DNA of 64,000 nucleotides from Pseudomonas tohonis (GCF_012767755.2 NZ_AP023189.1:620001-684000); one strand, 5' to 3'; positions 18,117-29,410 are shown, counted from the first letter of the stretch. Notes: generated by a model from the letters alone, not told the origin. Numbers and translations: made by a program.

Positions 18117-18851
18117 ATGAAAAAGACCTGCAGTGTCCTGTTGTTGCTCGTTCTGCTGTGCTCGGGCCCGCTGCGTGCCGAGCACCTGCGACTGGTGGCC
18201 AACACCTGGCCGCCGTTCACCGATGCGAGCCTGCCCGAGGGCGGCCTGGCGGTGGACCTGGTGGTCACGGCACTGAAGCGCGCCGGGCACAGCACCGAAT
18301 ACGTCGAGGTTCCCTGGGCGCGGGCACTGCGCGGGCTGGAGGTGGGCGACTACGACGTGGTGATCAACGCCTGGTATGACCAGGCCCGCGCCGTCTATGG
18401 GCTCTATTCCAGGCCCTACCTGGTCAACCGCGTGCGCTTCCTCCGCCACCGCGGCGCCAAGGTCGACTTCCAGACCCTGGCCGACCTGCGCCCCTACAGC
18501 ATCGCCGTGGTGCGCGGCTATGCCTACTCAGCGGAGTTCGACCAGGACCCCACCCTCGACCGGGTGCCGGTGATGGGCTTCGAGATGGGCGCGCGCATGC
18601 TCGCCGCCGGGCGCGTGCAGCTGACCCTGGAGGACGAGCTGGTGGCGCGCTATCACCTCAACCGCGAGCTGAAGGAGCTCAAGGGCCAGCTGGAGTTCCT
18701 GCCGCGCCCGCTCAGCGAGAACGACCTGGCGATCCTGGTACGGCGCAGCCACCCGATGCATCGCCAGGTGGTGGAGGACTTCGACCGGGCGATGCAGTCG
18801 ATGCGCGATGACGGGACCTACCAGCGCATCTTCGCCCGCCACGGTTTCTAG
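18117..18851 (+). CDS. Periplasmic SBP_bac_3-type protein
   Basis: A 244-residue secreted protein with signal peptide MKKTCSVLLLLVLLCSGPLR (cleavage near A21/E22). Mature blocks are RLVANTWPPFTDASLPEGG, VPWARALRGLEVGDYDVVINAW, LRPYSIAVVRGYAYS and a C-terminal DGTYQRIFARHGF. These are the usual family-3 landmarks, and no transporter genes are near. Its last 4 bases overlap the stop end of the convergent GGDEF gene. The start is the ATG at 18117; an overlapping ATG at 18113 is in another frame. Confidence 0.82.
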   Translation: MKKTCSVLLLLVLLCSGPLRAEHLRLVANTWPPFTDASLPEGGLAVDLVVTALKRAGHSTEYVEVPWARALRGLEVGDYDVVINAWYDQARAVYGLYSRPYLVNRVRFLRHRGAKVDFQTLADLRPYSIAVVRGYAYSAEFDQDPTLDRVPVMGFEMGARMLAAGRVQLTLEDELVARYHLNRELKELKGQLEFLPRPLSENDLAILVRRSHPMHRQVVEDFDRAMQSMRDDGTYQRIFARHGF

Positions 18852-20086
18852 CGGTTGGCGATGGTCCGCCCGCGGCCCTCGTGCTTGGCCTGGTAGAGGC
18901 GCTGGTCGGCCTCGTGCAGCAGGCTTTCCAGATCCTCCGGTATGCCCTGGTAGACGCCGGCGCTGAATGACAGCGGTGGTGCATCGGCAGCGTACTTCAG
19001 GCGGGCGCAGTTGCGCCGCAGCTGGTCGAGCGCGGCCTTGACGGTGGGCGCGTCGCCCTTGCTGACCAGGGCGAACTCCTCGCCGCCGAGCCGGCCCAGC
19101 AGGGCGTCGGGGAAGGCGTGTGCCAGGACCCGCGAGAACATCACCAGGGCGGTGTCGCCGCTGGCGTGGCCGAACTTGTCGTTGATCTGCTTGAAGAAGT
19201 CGAGGTCGAGCATCGCCACGCTCAGTTCCTGGCCGGCGCGCTGGGCCTGCTGGAACAGCTGCAGGCCCTGCTCGTAGAAGGCGCGGCGGTTGTAGAGGTT
19301 GGTCAGCGAGTCGAACAGCGCCGCCTGCTTCAGCGCGCGCATCAGGTCGCGGCGCTCCAGGGTCGACATCACCCGGCAGTTCAGTTCCTCGGTGCAGAAG
19401 GGCTTGCGCAGGAAGTCGTCGGCGCCGTGCTTGATGAACATGGCGCTGAGCGAGCCTTTCTGGTCCGCCGAAAGGCCGAGGATGATCAGCTCGGTGCGGT
19501 GCAGTTTCTGTCGCAGCATCTTCACCAGGTCGAAGCCGCTGATGCCGGGCATGCCGTGGTCCACCAGCAGCAGGTCGATGTCCGGCTGCTCCTGGAGGAT
19601 GTGCAGGGCTTCGTCGCCGTCGCGGGCCTCGATGATCTGGTAGAGGTGCGGGGTCAGCACGCGGCGCACGAAGTTGCGCGTGGCCTCGGAGTCCTCGGCC
19701 ACCAGGATCTTCACCCCGCAGTTGCGCACCAGGCGGTGCAGCAGGCGGAAGACGTACTCGTAGGAGTGCTGGCTTTCCTTGAGCACGTAGTCGACCACGC
19801 CCTTGAGCAGGAGCTCGTCGCGGCGCTGCTCCTTGTAGGAGCCGGAGAGCACCACGCAGGGCAGTTCGTAGCGCAGCACCAGGTCGACGATCTCGCCGTC
19901 GGGCGCGTCCGGCAGGTTGAGGTCGACGATGGCGGCGAAGAACAGGGCGGCGGAGGTTTCCAGCAGCACCTCGGCTTCGGCGCAGGAGGCGCAGAACACG
20001 GGCTGCAGGTCCGGCTCCTGACGGAACAGGTGCTCGAGGATCTTCAGGACCAGCGGGCTGTCTTCGACGACCAGAATATTGCGCAC
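18848..20086 (-). CDS. Response regulator, REC-REC-GGDEF diguanylate cyclase
   Basis: A 412-residue cytosolic protein. REC1 has phospho-acceptor D55 (AIVDLNLPD) and REC2 has D176 (LLLVDHGMPG). The GGDEF domain starts near residue 255 (FDSLTNLYNRRAF) with active-site GGEEF at 334-338, so it should make c-di-GMP from GTP. The RxxD product-inhibition site expected just before GGEEF is missing: the sequence there is FPDALLGRL. REC-REC-GGDEF proteins are known in Pseudomonas. No cognate kinase is adjacent. It converges on the SBP gene with a 4-bp overlap. Confidence 0.93.
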   Translation of the reverse strand: MRNILVVEDSPLVLKILEHLFRQEPDLQPVFCASCAEAEVLLETSAALFFAAIVDLNLPDAPDGEIVDLVLRYELPCVVLSGSYKEQRRDELLLKGVVDYVLKESQHSYEYVFRLLHRLVRNCGVKILVAEDSEATRNFVRRVLTPHLYQIIEARDGDEALHILQEQPDIDLLLVDHGMPGISGFDLVKMLRQKLHRTELIILGLSADQKGSLSAMFIKHGADDFLRKPFCTEELNCRVMSTLERRDLMRALKQAALFDSLTNLYNRRAFYEQGLQLFQQAQRAGQELSVAMLDLDFFKQINDKFGHASGDTALVMFSRVLAHAFPDALLGRLGGEEFALVSKGDAPTVKAALDQLRRNCARLKYAADAPPLSFSAGVYQGIPEDLESLLHEADQRLYQAKHEGRGRTIANR

Positions 20087-20156
20087 GACCTACTCCATTG
20101 CTGCGTGGCGGGTGTCCCCGCCTGCGCTGTCATACAGGACGAACCTTTCCGGGGCG

Positions 20157-21539
20157 TTACTGGAGTGCCCGCACCTTGAACGAGCGACCCTTGATCTTGC
20201 CGTCGCTCAGGCGCTTGAGGGCCTGTTTGACGATACTCCTGTCCACGGCCACGAAGGCCTGGAAATCGAAGATGGCTATCTTGCCAACCTGCGCCCCCGG
20301 AATACCAGCTTCACCGGTCAGGGCGCCGAGGATGTCGCCCGGGCGAACCTTCTCCTTGCGCCCGCCACTGATACATAGCGTAGCCATCGGCGGCACCAAG
20401 GGGTCGCGATTGCGCAGCACCAGTTCGTCCAGACGCTGCCAGTTCAAGGGGGCCTTCTGCAGGTCCTCGATGGCCTGGGCGCGGCTGGCCTCGGCGGGGG
20501 CCACCAGGCTCAGGGCCAGGCCCTTCTCGCCGGCGCGGCCGCTGCGGCCGACACGGTGCACGTGGATTTCCGGATCGCGCGACAGCTCGACGTTGATCAC
20601 CGCCTCCAGGCCGGCGATGTCCAGGCCGCGCGCCGCCACGTCGGTGGCCACCAGCACGCTGCAGCTGCGGTTGGCGAAGAGGGTCAGCACCTGGTCACGC
20701 TCGCGTTGTTCCAGTTCGCCGTGCAGGGTCTGTGCCGAGATACGGTTGGCCTGCAGGTGCTCGACCAGTTCCTGGCACTGCTGGCGGGTGTGGCAGAAGG
20801 CGACGCTGGACTGCGGGCGGTAGTGCAGGAGCAGGTGGACCACGGCGTCCATGCGCTGGGCCGGGTCGATCTCGTAGAAGCGCTGTTCGATCTGGCTGTC
20901 GTCGTGCAGGGCCTCGACCTTCACCTGCTGCGGGTCGCGCAGGAAGCGCCCGGCCAGCTCGGCGATGCCCTTGGGGTAGGTGGCGGAGAACAGCAGGGTC
21001 TGCCGCTTGGTCGGGGTCTGCTCGATGATCTCGGCGATGCTGTCGTAGAAGCCCATGTCGAGCATGCGGTCGGCTTCGTCCAGTACCAGGGTGTTGAGCC
21101 CGTCGAGCTTCAGGGTGCCCTTGCGCAGGTGCTCCTGGATGCGTCCCGGGGTGCCGACGATGATGTGGGCGCCGTGCTCCAGCGAGCCGATCTGCGGGCC
21201 GAAGGGCACGCCGCCGCAGAGGGTCAGCACCTTGATGTTGTCGGCGGCGCGGGCCAGGCGGCGGATTTCCTTGGCCACCTGGTCGGCCAGTTCGCGGGTC
21301 GGGCACAGCACCAATGCCTGGCAGCCGAAGAAGCGCGGGTTGAGCGGGTCGAGCAGGCCGATGCCGAAGGCCGCCGTCTTGCCGCTGCCGGTCTTGGCCT
21401 GGGCGATCAGGTCGCGGCCCTTGAGGATCACCGGCAGGCCGAGGGCCTGGATGGGGGTCATCTCGTGGTAGCCGAGGGCATCGAGGTTGGCCAGCATGGC
21501 GGCCGACAGGGGCAGGGTGGAGAAGGCGTTGGTGGTCAC
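20157..21539 (-). CDS. dbpA: ATP-dependent RNA helicase DbpA
   Basis: A 460-residue DEAD-box helicase that acts in 50S ribosome assembly through hairpin 92 of 23S rRNA (known). Motifs in order: Q-motif region MTPIQALGLP, Walker A AKTGSGKT, PTRELADQ, TPGRI, DEAD in VLDEADRMLD, SAT in LFSATYP, and HRVGRSGRAG. The C-terminal 75 residues (MATLCISGGRKEKVRPGD to KIKGRSFKVRAL) form the DbpA-specific RNA-recognition domain, which separates it from RhlE or SrmB. Monocistronic. Confidence 0.96.
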   Translation of the reverse strand: MTTNAFSTLPLSAAMLANLDALGYHEMTPIQALGLPVILKGRDLIAQAKTGSGKTAAFGIGLLDPLNPRFFGCQALVLCPTRELADQVAKEIRRLARAADNIKVLTLCGGVPFGPQIGSLEHGAHIIVGTPGRIQEHLRKGTLKLDGLNTLVLDEADRMLDMGFYDSIAEIIEQTPTKRQTLLFSATYPKGIAELAGRFLRDPQQVKVEALHDDSQIEQRFYEIDPAQRMDAVVHLLLHYRPQSSVAFCHTRQQCQELVEHLQANRISAQTLHGELEQRERDQVLTLFANRSCSVLVATDVAARGLDIAGLEAVINVELSRDPEIHVHRVGRSGRAGEKGLALSLVAPAEASRAQAIEDLQKAPLNWQRLDELVLRNRDPLVPPMATLCISGGRKEKVRPGDILGALTGEAGIPGAQVGKIAIFDFQAFVAVDRSIVKQALKRLSDGKIKGRSFKVRALQ

Positions 21540-21622
21540 GGGTGGGGCCTGGCAATCGGATTGGCGCGCAGTTTAGCAGGATGGCGCGCGGCCACCCTGC
21601 CGTCCCGGTGTCGCAGCGACGG

Positions 21623-23038
21623 TTATTCCTCCATATCGCCGGGCACCCGACGCACGGCGCGCCCGCTGTCCGGGGGCAGCTGGAAGAAGATCGCCGCCGC
21701 CAGCAGGGTGAGGGTGCCGACGCACAGGTAGGTGGCCTGGAACGCCGCCAGCACGCTGGGCGTATCGGGCTTGCCGAAGCCGCCGAGCAGGGCGGCGGCC
21801 ACCGCCACGCCCAGGCTCATGGACAGCTGCATGACCACCGAGAGCAAGCTGTTGCCGCTGCTGGCCTGGTGGTCGTCGAGGTCGAGCAGGGTGACGGTGT
21901 TCATCGCGGTGAACTGCATGGAGTTCACCGCCCCCAGGGCCGCCAGGTGCAGGAGCAGCAGCGGATAGGGCGTGTCGCCGTCGATCAGGCCGAGGCTGGC
22001 GATCATCGCGCCCAGCAGCAGCGTGTTGCCGAGCAGCAGGCGGCGGTAGCCGAGGCGGTCCAGCAGCGGCTTGGCCAGGGGCTTGGCGATCATCGCCGAG
22101 AGCGCGAGCGGGATCATGGTCATCCCCGCTTGGGCCGGAGGGAAGCCCAGGGCCACCTGCAGCAGCAGGGGCGTGAGGAAGGGCAGGGCGCCGCTGCCCA
22201 GGCGCGAGAAGAGGTTGCCGAGGATGCCGGCGGCGAAGGTGCGGGTACGGAACAGCGAGGGCGCGAACAGGGGCTGCTCGACCTGCACGGCATGCAGCCA
22301 GTAGGCGGCGAGGCAGGCGAGGCCGCCGAGCAGCAGGAGCATCACCCGCACGTGGGGCAGGCGCAGCTCGCCCAGGCCTTCCAGGGCGATGGTGATCAGC
22401 ACCATGGCGGTGCCGAACAGCAGGAAGCCGTAGACGTCCAGGCGAACCGGGCCGCTGCTGCGCAAGTCGGGCATGAAGCGCCAGGCGGCCCAGCCGCCGA
22501 TCAGGCCGACGGGCAGGTTGATGAGGAAGATCCAGTGCCAGCTGGCGTATTCCACCAGCCAGCCGCCGAGGGTGGGGCCGATCAGCGGGCCGAACAGGCC
22601 GGGCAGGGTGATGAAGCTCATGATCCGCACCAGCTCGGTTCGCGGGTAGGCGCGCAACACCACCAGGCGCCCCACCGGCATCATCAGCGCGCCGCCCAGG
22701 CCCTGCACCACGCGGGCGGCGACCAGTTGCGGCAGGGTGGCGGAGAGGGCGCAGAACAGCGAGCCCAGGCTGAACAGGACGATGGCGCCGAAGAATATCC
22801 GCCGGGTGCCGAAGCGATCGGCGATCCAGCCGGAGGCGGGGATCAGCAGGGCCACGGTGAGCATGTAGGCGATGATCACCGACTGCATGCGCAGCGGGTC
22901 TTCGGCCAGGTCGCGGGCCATGGCGGGCAGGGCGGTGTTGAGGATGGTGCCGTCGAGGGCCTGCATGAAGAAGGCGACGGCCACCAGCCAGGGCAGCAGG
23001 CGGGCGGTACGGGCGTCCAGGCTGGGCAGGTCGGGCAT
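21623..23038 (-). CDS. MFS drug exporter of the DHA2 (EmrB/MdtD) type
   Basis: A 471-residue proton-driven multi-pass inner-membrane exporter. Landmarks are the N-terminal TM1 motif ALDGTILNTALPAMARDL (the DHA2 motif D1), WIADRFGTRRIF (motif A) and RVVQGLGGALMMPVGRL (motif B/C region), followed by repeated hydrophobic segments to the C-terminus. It most resembles MdtD. There is no membrane fusion partner next door, so it likely works alone; its substrates are unknown. It is divergent from the TorT-like gene. Confidence 0.88.
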   Translation of the reverse strand: MPDLPSLDARTARLLPWLVAVAFFMQALDGTILNTALPAMARDLAEDPLRMQSVIIAYMLTVALLIPASGWIADRFGTRRIFFGAIVLFSLGSLFCALSATLPQLVAARVVQGLGGALMMPVGRLVVLRAYPRTELVRIMSFITLPGLFGPLIGPTLGGWLVEYASWHWIFLINLPVGLIGGWAAWRFMPDLRSSGPVRLDVYGFLLFGTAMVLITIALEGLGELRLPHVRVMLLLLGGLACLAAYWLHAVQVEQPLFAPSLFRTRTFAAGILGNLFSRLGSGALPFLTPLLLQVALGFPPAQAGMTMIPLALSAMIAKPLAKPLLDRLGYRRLLLGNTLLLGAMIASLGLIDGDTPYPLLLLHLAALGAVNSMQFTAMNTVTLLDLDDHQASSGNSLLSVVMQLSMSLGVAVAAALLGGFGKPDTPSVLAAFQATYLCVGTLTLLAAAIFFQLPPDSGRAVRRVPGDMEE

Positions 23039-23156
23039 GGGATTCCTCGGGCGTCAGACCCTGCGGACTTTAGGCGCAGGCGGGCGGGCTGTCACCCCGC
23101 CGTCACCTGTCGCCGGCTGCTAGGCTGTGCTCACTCCCCTTGCTCCTCGTTGCGGA

Positions 23157-24197
23157 ATGGCCTCTATGCGGATCTGCTGTGCGCTGCTGCTCTCCCTGCT
23201 GGCCCTGGTGCCCTGCCATGCGACGGAGTGGTTCCCGGTGCCGGTGTTCGCCGATGGGAAGGCCCGTGACTACGTGCCCCTCGCGCATGCCAGCCGCCCC
23301 TGGCGCATCTGCACGCTGCTGCCCCATGGCATCGACCGCTACTGGTGGGGCGTCGCCTGGGGGCTGGACGAGGAAGCCCGGCGCCAGGGCGTCCAGCTGG
23401 GCATCTACGAGGCCGGTGGCTACCAGTTCCCGGCGATGCAGCGCGCCCAACTGGCCCGCTGCATCCAGCTCGGCGCCGACGCCTTCGTCATCGGCGCCAT
23501 CGAGGCGCGCGGGCTCTGCCATGAAATCGACCAGCTGAAGCAGCGCGGCACGCCGGTGATCGACCTGGTCAACGGTATCGACTGCGCGGGCGTGACCGCA
23601 CATTCACGGGTGGATTTCGCCGATATGGCGCGCGAGGCCCTGGGCTTCATTCGCGAGCGGGCCGGGGGCGGCCCGATCAACCTGGGCTGGTTGCCGGGCC
23701 CCCGGGACGCCGGCTGGGTGCTGGACGCCGAGCGCGGGTTGCGCACGGCCATGGACGGCGCGCCGGTGCGCCTCGCCGACGGTGGCTACGGGCCGGTGGA
23801 TCGATCGACCCAGGCGGCCCTGGTCCGCGGGCTGCTGGGGCGCGAGTCGCGGCTGGACTATCTGCTGGCCAATGCCGAGGCGGCGGCTTTCGCCGGGCAA
23901 CTGGTCAGCGGCTCGCCGTCGCGCTTCCAGACGCAGGTGGTGTCGCTCTACGCCACCGAGCGGGTGGTGGAGGCGATCCGCCAGGGGCGGGTGCTGGCCG
24001 CGCCGACGGACTCGCCGGTGACCCAGGCGCGCATCGCCATCGACCTGGCGGTGCGGGCGCTGGAGCACAAGGGGGAGGCTTACTGGGTCAGCCCGCGCAT
24101 CCAGATGCTCGATCGGGCAAGCCTGGAGGATTTCGACATCAGCCGGCTGGTGCCGCCGGGTGGACACTGGATGATCCGCCAGGAGCTGCCGGAATAG
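23157..24197 (+). CDS. TorT-like periplasmic binding protein
   Basis: About 346 residues with a signal peptide (MRICCALLLSLLALVPCHA) and a type I periplasmic-binding fold: ICTLLPHGIDRYWWGVAWGLDEEARRQG, then the Cys-containing ARCIQLGADAFVIGAI, then IQMLDRASLEDFDISRLVPP. This pattern fits TorT, the protein that presents TMAO to the sensor TorS. No torS, torR or TMAO reductase gene is in the window, so it may serve a distant sensor. ATGs at 23157 and 23166 are both possible starts. Confidence 0.7.
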   Translation: MASMRICCALLLSLLALVPCHATEWFPVPVFADGKARDYVPLAHASRPWRICTLLPHGIDRYWWGVAWGLDEEARRQGVQLGIYEAGGYQFPAMQRAQLARCIQLGADAFVIGAIEARGLCHEIDQLKQRGTPVIDLVNGIDCAGVTAHSRVDFADMAREALGFIRERAGGGPINLGWLPGPRDAGWVLDAERGLRTAMDGAPVRLADGGYGPVDRSTQAALVRGLLGRESRLDYLLANAEAAAFAGQLVSGSPSRFQTQVVSLYATERVVEAIRQGRVLAAPTDSPVTQARIAIDLAVRALEHKGEAYWVSPRIQMLDRASLEDFDISRLVPPGGHWMIRQELPE

Positions 24198-24227
24198 CGC
24201 CGATGAGTCGCGGGCCCGGTGGGAGGC

Positions 24228-24249
24228 GGGGGCGGTGCGAACCGCCCCC
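24228..24249. terminator. Strong hairpin between convergent TorT-like gene and betA
   Basis: GGGGGCGGT (24228-24236) pairs with ACCGCCCCC (24241-24249) around a GCGA tetraloop of the stable GNRA type. No clear U run follows on either strand. Confidence 0.6.
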
Positions 24250-24254
24250 GGGGT

Positions 24255-25946
24255 TCAGCCGGCCTTGCGCTGCGGCTGGGTGCGTACCGGGGCGTCGCCG
24301 GCCACGTAGTAGCTGGCGGTGCTGCGGGGCAGCGGCTGGCGGCCACGGATCCGGTCGGCGATCTTCTCGGCGATCATGATGGTGGTGGCGTTGAGGTTGC
24401 CGGTGATGATCTCCGGCATGATCGACGCATCCACCACGCGCAGCCCCTGCATGCCGTGCACACGGCCCTGGCCATCGACCACCGCCATCTCGTCGCTGCC
24501 CATCTTGCAGGAGCAGGAGGGGTGGAAGGCGGTCTCGGCGTGGGTGCGGATGAACTCATCCAGCTCGGCATCGGTCTGCACGTGGGCACCGGGGCTCAGC
24601 TCGCGGCCACGGTACTTGTCCAGCGCCGGCTGCGCCATGATCTCGCGGGTGATGCGGATGCCGTCGCGGAACTCCTGCCAGTCCTGCTCGGACGCCATGT
24701 AGTTGAACAGGATGCTCGGGTGCTGGCGCGGGTCGCGGGACTTCAGGCGGATGCGGCCGCGGCTCGGCGAGCGCATGGAGCCCATGTGCGCCTGGAAGCC
24801 GTGCTCCTGCACGCCCTTGCTGCCGTTGTAGTTAATCGCCACCGGCAGGAAGTGGTACTGGATGTTGGGCCAGGCGAATTCGGGGCGGGTGCGGATGAAG
24901 CCGCCGGCCTCGAACTGGTTGCTGGCGCCCAGGCCCTTGCCGCGGAACAGCCAGTTGGCGCCGATGGCGGGCTGGTTCCACCACTTGGTGGCCGGGTAGA
25001 TGGAGACCGGCTCCTTGCAGGCGTACTGCAGGTAGAGCTCGAGGTGGTCCTGCAGGTTCTCGCCGACACCGGGCAGGTCGTGCACCACGGGGATGTCGAA
25101 TTCGCGCAACACGGCGCTCGGGCCGACGCCGGAGCGCTGCAGGATCTGCGGCGAGGCGATGGCGCCGGCGCACAGCAGCACTTCACGGCGGGCGTTGACG
25201 ATGATCGGCTCGTTGCCGTCGCCGTGCAGGTAGGCGACGCCGCTGGCGCGCTTGCCGCTGAAGAGGATGCGGTCGGTGGTGGCGTGGGTGACGATGGTCA
25301 GGTTGGGCCGGCCGCGGGCCTGGTCCAGGTAGCCGCGACCGGTGGCGGCGCGACGGCCTTGCGGGGTCACGGTGCGGTCCATCGGGCCGAAGCCTTCCTG
25401 CTGGTAGCCGTTGAGGTCTTCGGTACGCGGGAAACCGGCCTGTACACCAGCCTCGACCATGGCGTGGAACAGCGGGTTGTTGCCGTTCTTGGGCGTGGTG
25501 ACGCTCACCGGGCCGTCGCCGCCGTGGTAGTCGTTGGGGCCGATGTCGCGGGTCTCGGCCTTGCGGAAGTAGGGCAGGCAGTCGAGGTAGGTCCAGTCTT
25601 CCAGGCCGGGCGCCTTGGCCCAGTTGTCGAAGTCCAGGGCGTTGCCGCGGATGTAGCACATGCCGTTGATCAGCGAGGAGCCGCCGATGCCCTTGCCGCG
25701 ACCGCATTCCATGCGGCGGTTGTTCATGTGCGGCTCGGGGTCGGTCTCGTAGGCCCAGTTGTAGCGGCGGCCCTGCAGCGGATAGGCGAGGGCGGCGGGC
25801 ATCTGGGTGCGGAAGTCCAGGCGGTAGTCGGGGCCGCCGGCTTCGAGTAGCAGGACGCTGGTGCCGGCGTCCTCGGTCAGGCGGGTGGCCAGTACGTTAC
25901 CGGCGGAGCCGGCACCGATGATGATGTAGTCGAATTCTTGAGACAT
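24255..25946 (-). CDS. betA: Choline dehydrogenase
   Basis: A 563-residue membrane-associated GMC flavoprotein that oxidises choline to betaine aldehyde. The FAD motif is [14 protein letters not shown], then [18 protein letters not shown] (GMC signature 1), [15 protein letters not shown] (signature 2), HPSCSCKMG and C-terminal [20 protein letters not shown]. It lies 77 bp after betB and is surely co-transcribed with it; the gap contains a 10-bp inverted repeat. It is full length. Confidence 0.97.
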   Translation of the reverse strand: MSQEFDYIIIGAGSAGNVLATRLTEDAGTSVLLLEAGGPDYRLDFRTQMPAALAYPLQGRRYNWAYETDPEPHMNNRRMECGRGKGIGGSSLINGMCYIRGNALDFDNWAKAPGLEDWTYLDCLPYFRKAETRDIGPNDYHGGDGPVSVTTPKNGNNPLFHAMVEAGVQAGFPRTEDLNGYQQEGFGPMDRTVTPQGRRAATGRGYLDQARGRPNLTIVTHATTDRILFSGKRASGVAYLHGDGNEPIIVNARREVLLCAGAIASPQILQRSGVGPSAVLREFDIPVVHDLPGVGENLQDHLELYLQYACKEPVSIYPATKWWNQPAIGANWLFRGKGLGASNQFEAGGFIRTRPEFAWPNIQYHFLPVAINYNGSKGVQEHGFQAHMGSMRSPSRGRIRLKSRDPRQHPSILFNYMASEQDWQEFRDGIRITREIMAQPALDKYRGRELSPGAHVQTDAELDEFIRTHAETAFHPSCSCKMGSDEMAVVDGQGRVHGMQGLRVVDASIMPEIITGNLNATTIMIAEKIADRIRGRQPLPRSTASYYVAGDAPVRTQPQRKAG

Positions 25947-25975
25947 GAGGTTCTCTCTTTAAATGGCTGGGGGCT

Positions 25976-26007
25976 GGAAGCCAGGGCGCTTAAGGCTCCT
26001 GGCTTCC
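25976..26007. repeat. Inverted repeat in betB-betA gap
   Basis: GGAAGCCAGG (25976-25985) and CCTGGCTTCC (25998-26007) are perfect 10-bp arms with a 12-base loop. It would form an intercistronic hairpin in the betBA mRNA. Confidence 0.75.
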
Positions 26008-26023
26008 CGCTTCGGGCTGCCGT

Positions 26024-27496
<1,473 letters not shown>

Positions 27497-27801
27497 GGGG
27501 TTCGTCCTCTCAGGTCTCGTTTACGCAAGGCGGGCCGCGCTCGGGGCGGGCCCTTTGTCGGGGTTCCAGGCACGGTGGAGCCGCCCGGATGCATGAAAAC
27601 GAGCCTACTTTATTTTTATTGAACGTTCAAACAACAAAGAATAAGCTGCGCTCCATGAACGGGGCTGCGGCACATCGCCGCACCTCTTCAGGCCGCATTG
27701 CAGAGGCTTCGCCGGGTTACATGAGCGGGTCGGCAGGGCGGCGCGGGTCTGTCGTTGCGCCGTCAGGCGCGTGCTTTCACTGCCCTGGAGCTCTTCTCCA
27801 C
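27497..27801. promoter_or_regulatory. Divergent betB-betT regulatory region
   Basis: A 305-bp gap between the divergent betB and betT starts. The most AT-rich part (about 27605-27650) holds TTGAACGTTCAA (27619-27630), a perfect 12-bp palindrome that fits a BetI operator. Upstream frames of betT run through this region without a ribosome site and are not counted as coding. Confidence 0.75.
27619..27630. promoter_or_regulatory. Candidate BetI operator (betB/betT)
   Basis: A perfect palindrome TTGAACGTTCAA inside an AT-rich stretch. BetI, a TetR-family repressor, binds ATTGA-type inverted repeats at bet promoters (established for enterics and Pseudomonas). A related palindrome precedes betI at 30171. 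Confidence 0.7.
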
Positions 27802-29394
27802 ATGAGTACCGCTTCCCTTGCGCTGCATCCCGAGTCGCGTGCGCGGCTCAACCCCGTGGTGTTCTTCGGTTCCACCGCGTTGATCCTGATCCTCACCGTC
27901 GCCCTGATCCTCTTCCCCGAGGGGGCCGGGCTCTGGCTGAACAAGGCGCAGACCTGGCTCTCGCGCAGCTTCGGCTGGTACTACATGCTGGCGATCGGGG
28001 CCTACCTGTTCTTCGTGCTCTACGTGGCCTTCTCCCGCTACGGCAACCTGCGCCTGGGCGCGGATGGCGACCGGCCGGACTTCAGCTACGGCGCCTGGGC
28101 GGGGATGCTGTTCTCCTCGGGCATCGGCATCTCGCTGCTGTATTTCGCCGCGTCCGAGCCCATCGACCACCTGTACAACCCGCCGGAGGGCGAGGCAGGC
28201 ACCGAGCACGCGGCGCGCCAGGCGTTGCAGCTGACCTTCCTCCACTGGGGCGTGCACGGCTGGGCGATCTATGCGCTGGTCGGCCTGGCCGTCGGCTACT
28301 TCGCCTACCGCCACAAGCAGCCGCTGGCGCTGCGCTCGGCGCTCTACCCGCTGTTCGGCGAGCGCCTGATGAAGGGCTCGGTGGGCAACGCGGTGGATTG
28401 CTTCGGCATCTTCGTCACCCTGCTGGGCCTGGTGACCAACCTCGGCATCGGCTCGCTGCAGGTCTCCTCGGGCCTGGAGTACCTGTTCGGCTATCCGCAC
28501 AGCCAGGGCGCGCTGCTGACGGTGATCCTGGTGATGAGCGCGGTGGCGACGCTGGCCGCCGTGTCGGGGATCGAGAAGGGCATCCGCCGCCTGTCGAACC
28601 TCAACATCATCCTGTTCAGCGGCCTGCTGCTGTTCGTGCTGCTGGCCGGCGACACCCTGCACCTGCTCAATGGGCTGGTGCAGAACCTCGGCGACTACCT
28701 CAACGGCCTGGTGCTGAAGACCTTCGATCTCTACGTCTACACCGGCCAGTCCGGCAAGAGCGAGGCGTGGATGGGCCTGTGGACCCTGTTCTACTGGGCC
28801 TGGTGGATTTCCTGGGCGCCCTTCGTCGGCATGTTCATCGCCCGCATCTCCCGTGGGCGCACGGTGCGAGAGCTGGTGTGCGGCGTGCTGCTGATCCCGC
28901 TCGGCTTCACCCTGGCCTGGCTGTCGGTCTTCGGCAACAGCGCACTGGACCTGGTGATGGACCAGAACGCGACCGAACTGGGCAAGGCCGCGCTGGAGCA
29001 GCCGGCGATGTCCATCTACCTGCTGCTGGAGCACTACCCCTGGGCCAAGGCGGTGATCGGCCTGTCGATCTGCGTGGGCTTCGTGCTGTTCCTGACGCCG
29101 GCGGATTCCGGCTCGGTGATGCTCGCCAACCTCTCGCGCAAGGGCGGCGAGCTGGACGAGGACGCGCCCAACTGGCTGCGCATCTTCTGGTCGGTACTGA
29201 TCACCCTGGTGACCATCGGCCTGCTGTTCGCCGGCAACTTCACGGCGATGCAGACGGTGGTCGTGCTCGCCGGCCTGCCGTTCTCGGTGGTGCTGCTGCT
29301 CTACATGTTCGCCCTGCTCAAGGCCATGCGCATCGACATGGAGGCGCAGGAGATGAACCGGCACTCACCGGTGATCGCCCCCGGGCCCGTCTGA
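27802..29394 (+). CDS. betT: BCCT-family choline transporter, short form
   Basis: A 530-residue multi-pass secondary transporter for choline or a related betaine, driven by ion or proton gradient. The BCCT signature is the tryptophan-rich FYWAWWISWAPFVGMFIARISRGR; also GILFSS-type AGMLFSSGIGISLLYF and LTPADSGSVMLANLS. It is shorter than E. coli BetT, lacking the long cytosolic tail that gives osmotic activation, so it may be a substrate-uptake rather than an osmostress form. The ATG at 27802 starts MSTASLAL. It sits between betI and betBA on the opposite strand, unlike the contiguous betIBA of P. aeruginosa. Confidence 0.92.
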   Translation: MSTASLALHPESRARLNPVVFFGSTALILILTVALILFPEGAGLWLNKAQTWLSRSFGWYYMLAIGAYLFFVLYVAFSRYGNLRLGADGDRPDFSYGAWAGMLFSSGIGISLLYFAASEPIDHLYNPPEGEAGTEHAARQALQLTFLHWGVHGWAIYALVGLAVGYFAYRHKQPLALRSALYPLFGERLMKGSVGNAVDCFGIFVTLLGLVTNLGIGSLQVSSGLEYLFGYPHSQGALLTVILVMSAVATLAAVSGIEKGIRRLSNLNIILFSGLLLFVLLAGDTLHLLNGLVQNLGDYLNGLVLKTFDLYVYTGQSGKSEAWMGLWTLFYWAWWISWAPFVGMFIARISRGRTVRELVCGVLLIPLGFTLAWLSVFGNSALDLVMDQNATELGKAALEQPAMSIYLLLEHYPWAKAVIGLSICVGFVLFLTPADSGSVMLANLSRKGGELDEDAPNWLRIFWSVLITLVTIGLLFAGNFTAMQTVVVLAGLPFSVVLLLYMFALLKAMRIDMEAQEMNRHSPVIAPGPV

Positions 29395-29410
29395 CCGGCC
29401 CGCAATGAAC

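Noticed and set aside
21542..23269. 575-residue open frame on the plus strand
   Set aside because: Antisense to the MFS exporter; low-complexity Gln/Gly/His-rich and without recognisable domains.
24219..25850. 543-residue open frame antisense to betA
   Set aside because: Shadow of betA; no family motif, while betA is complete and conserved.
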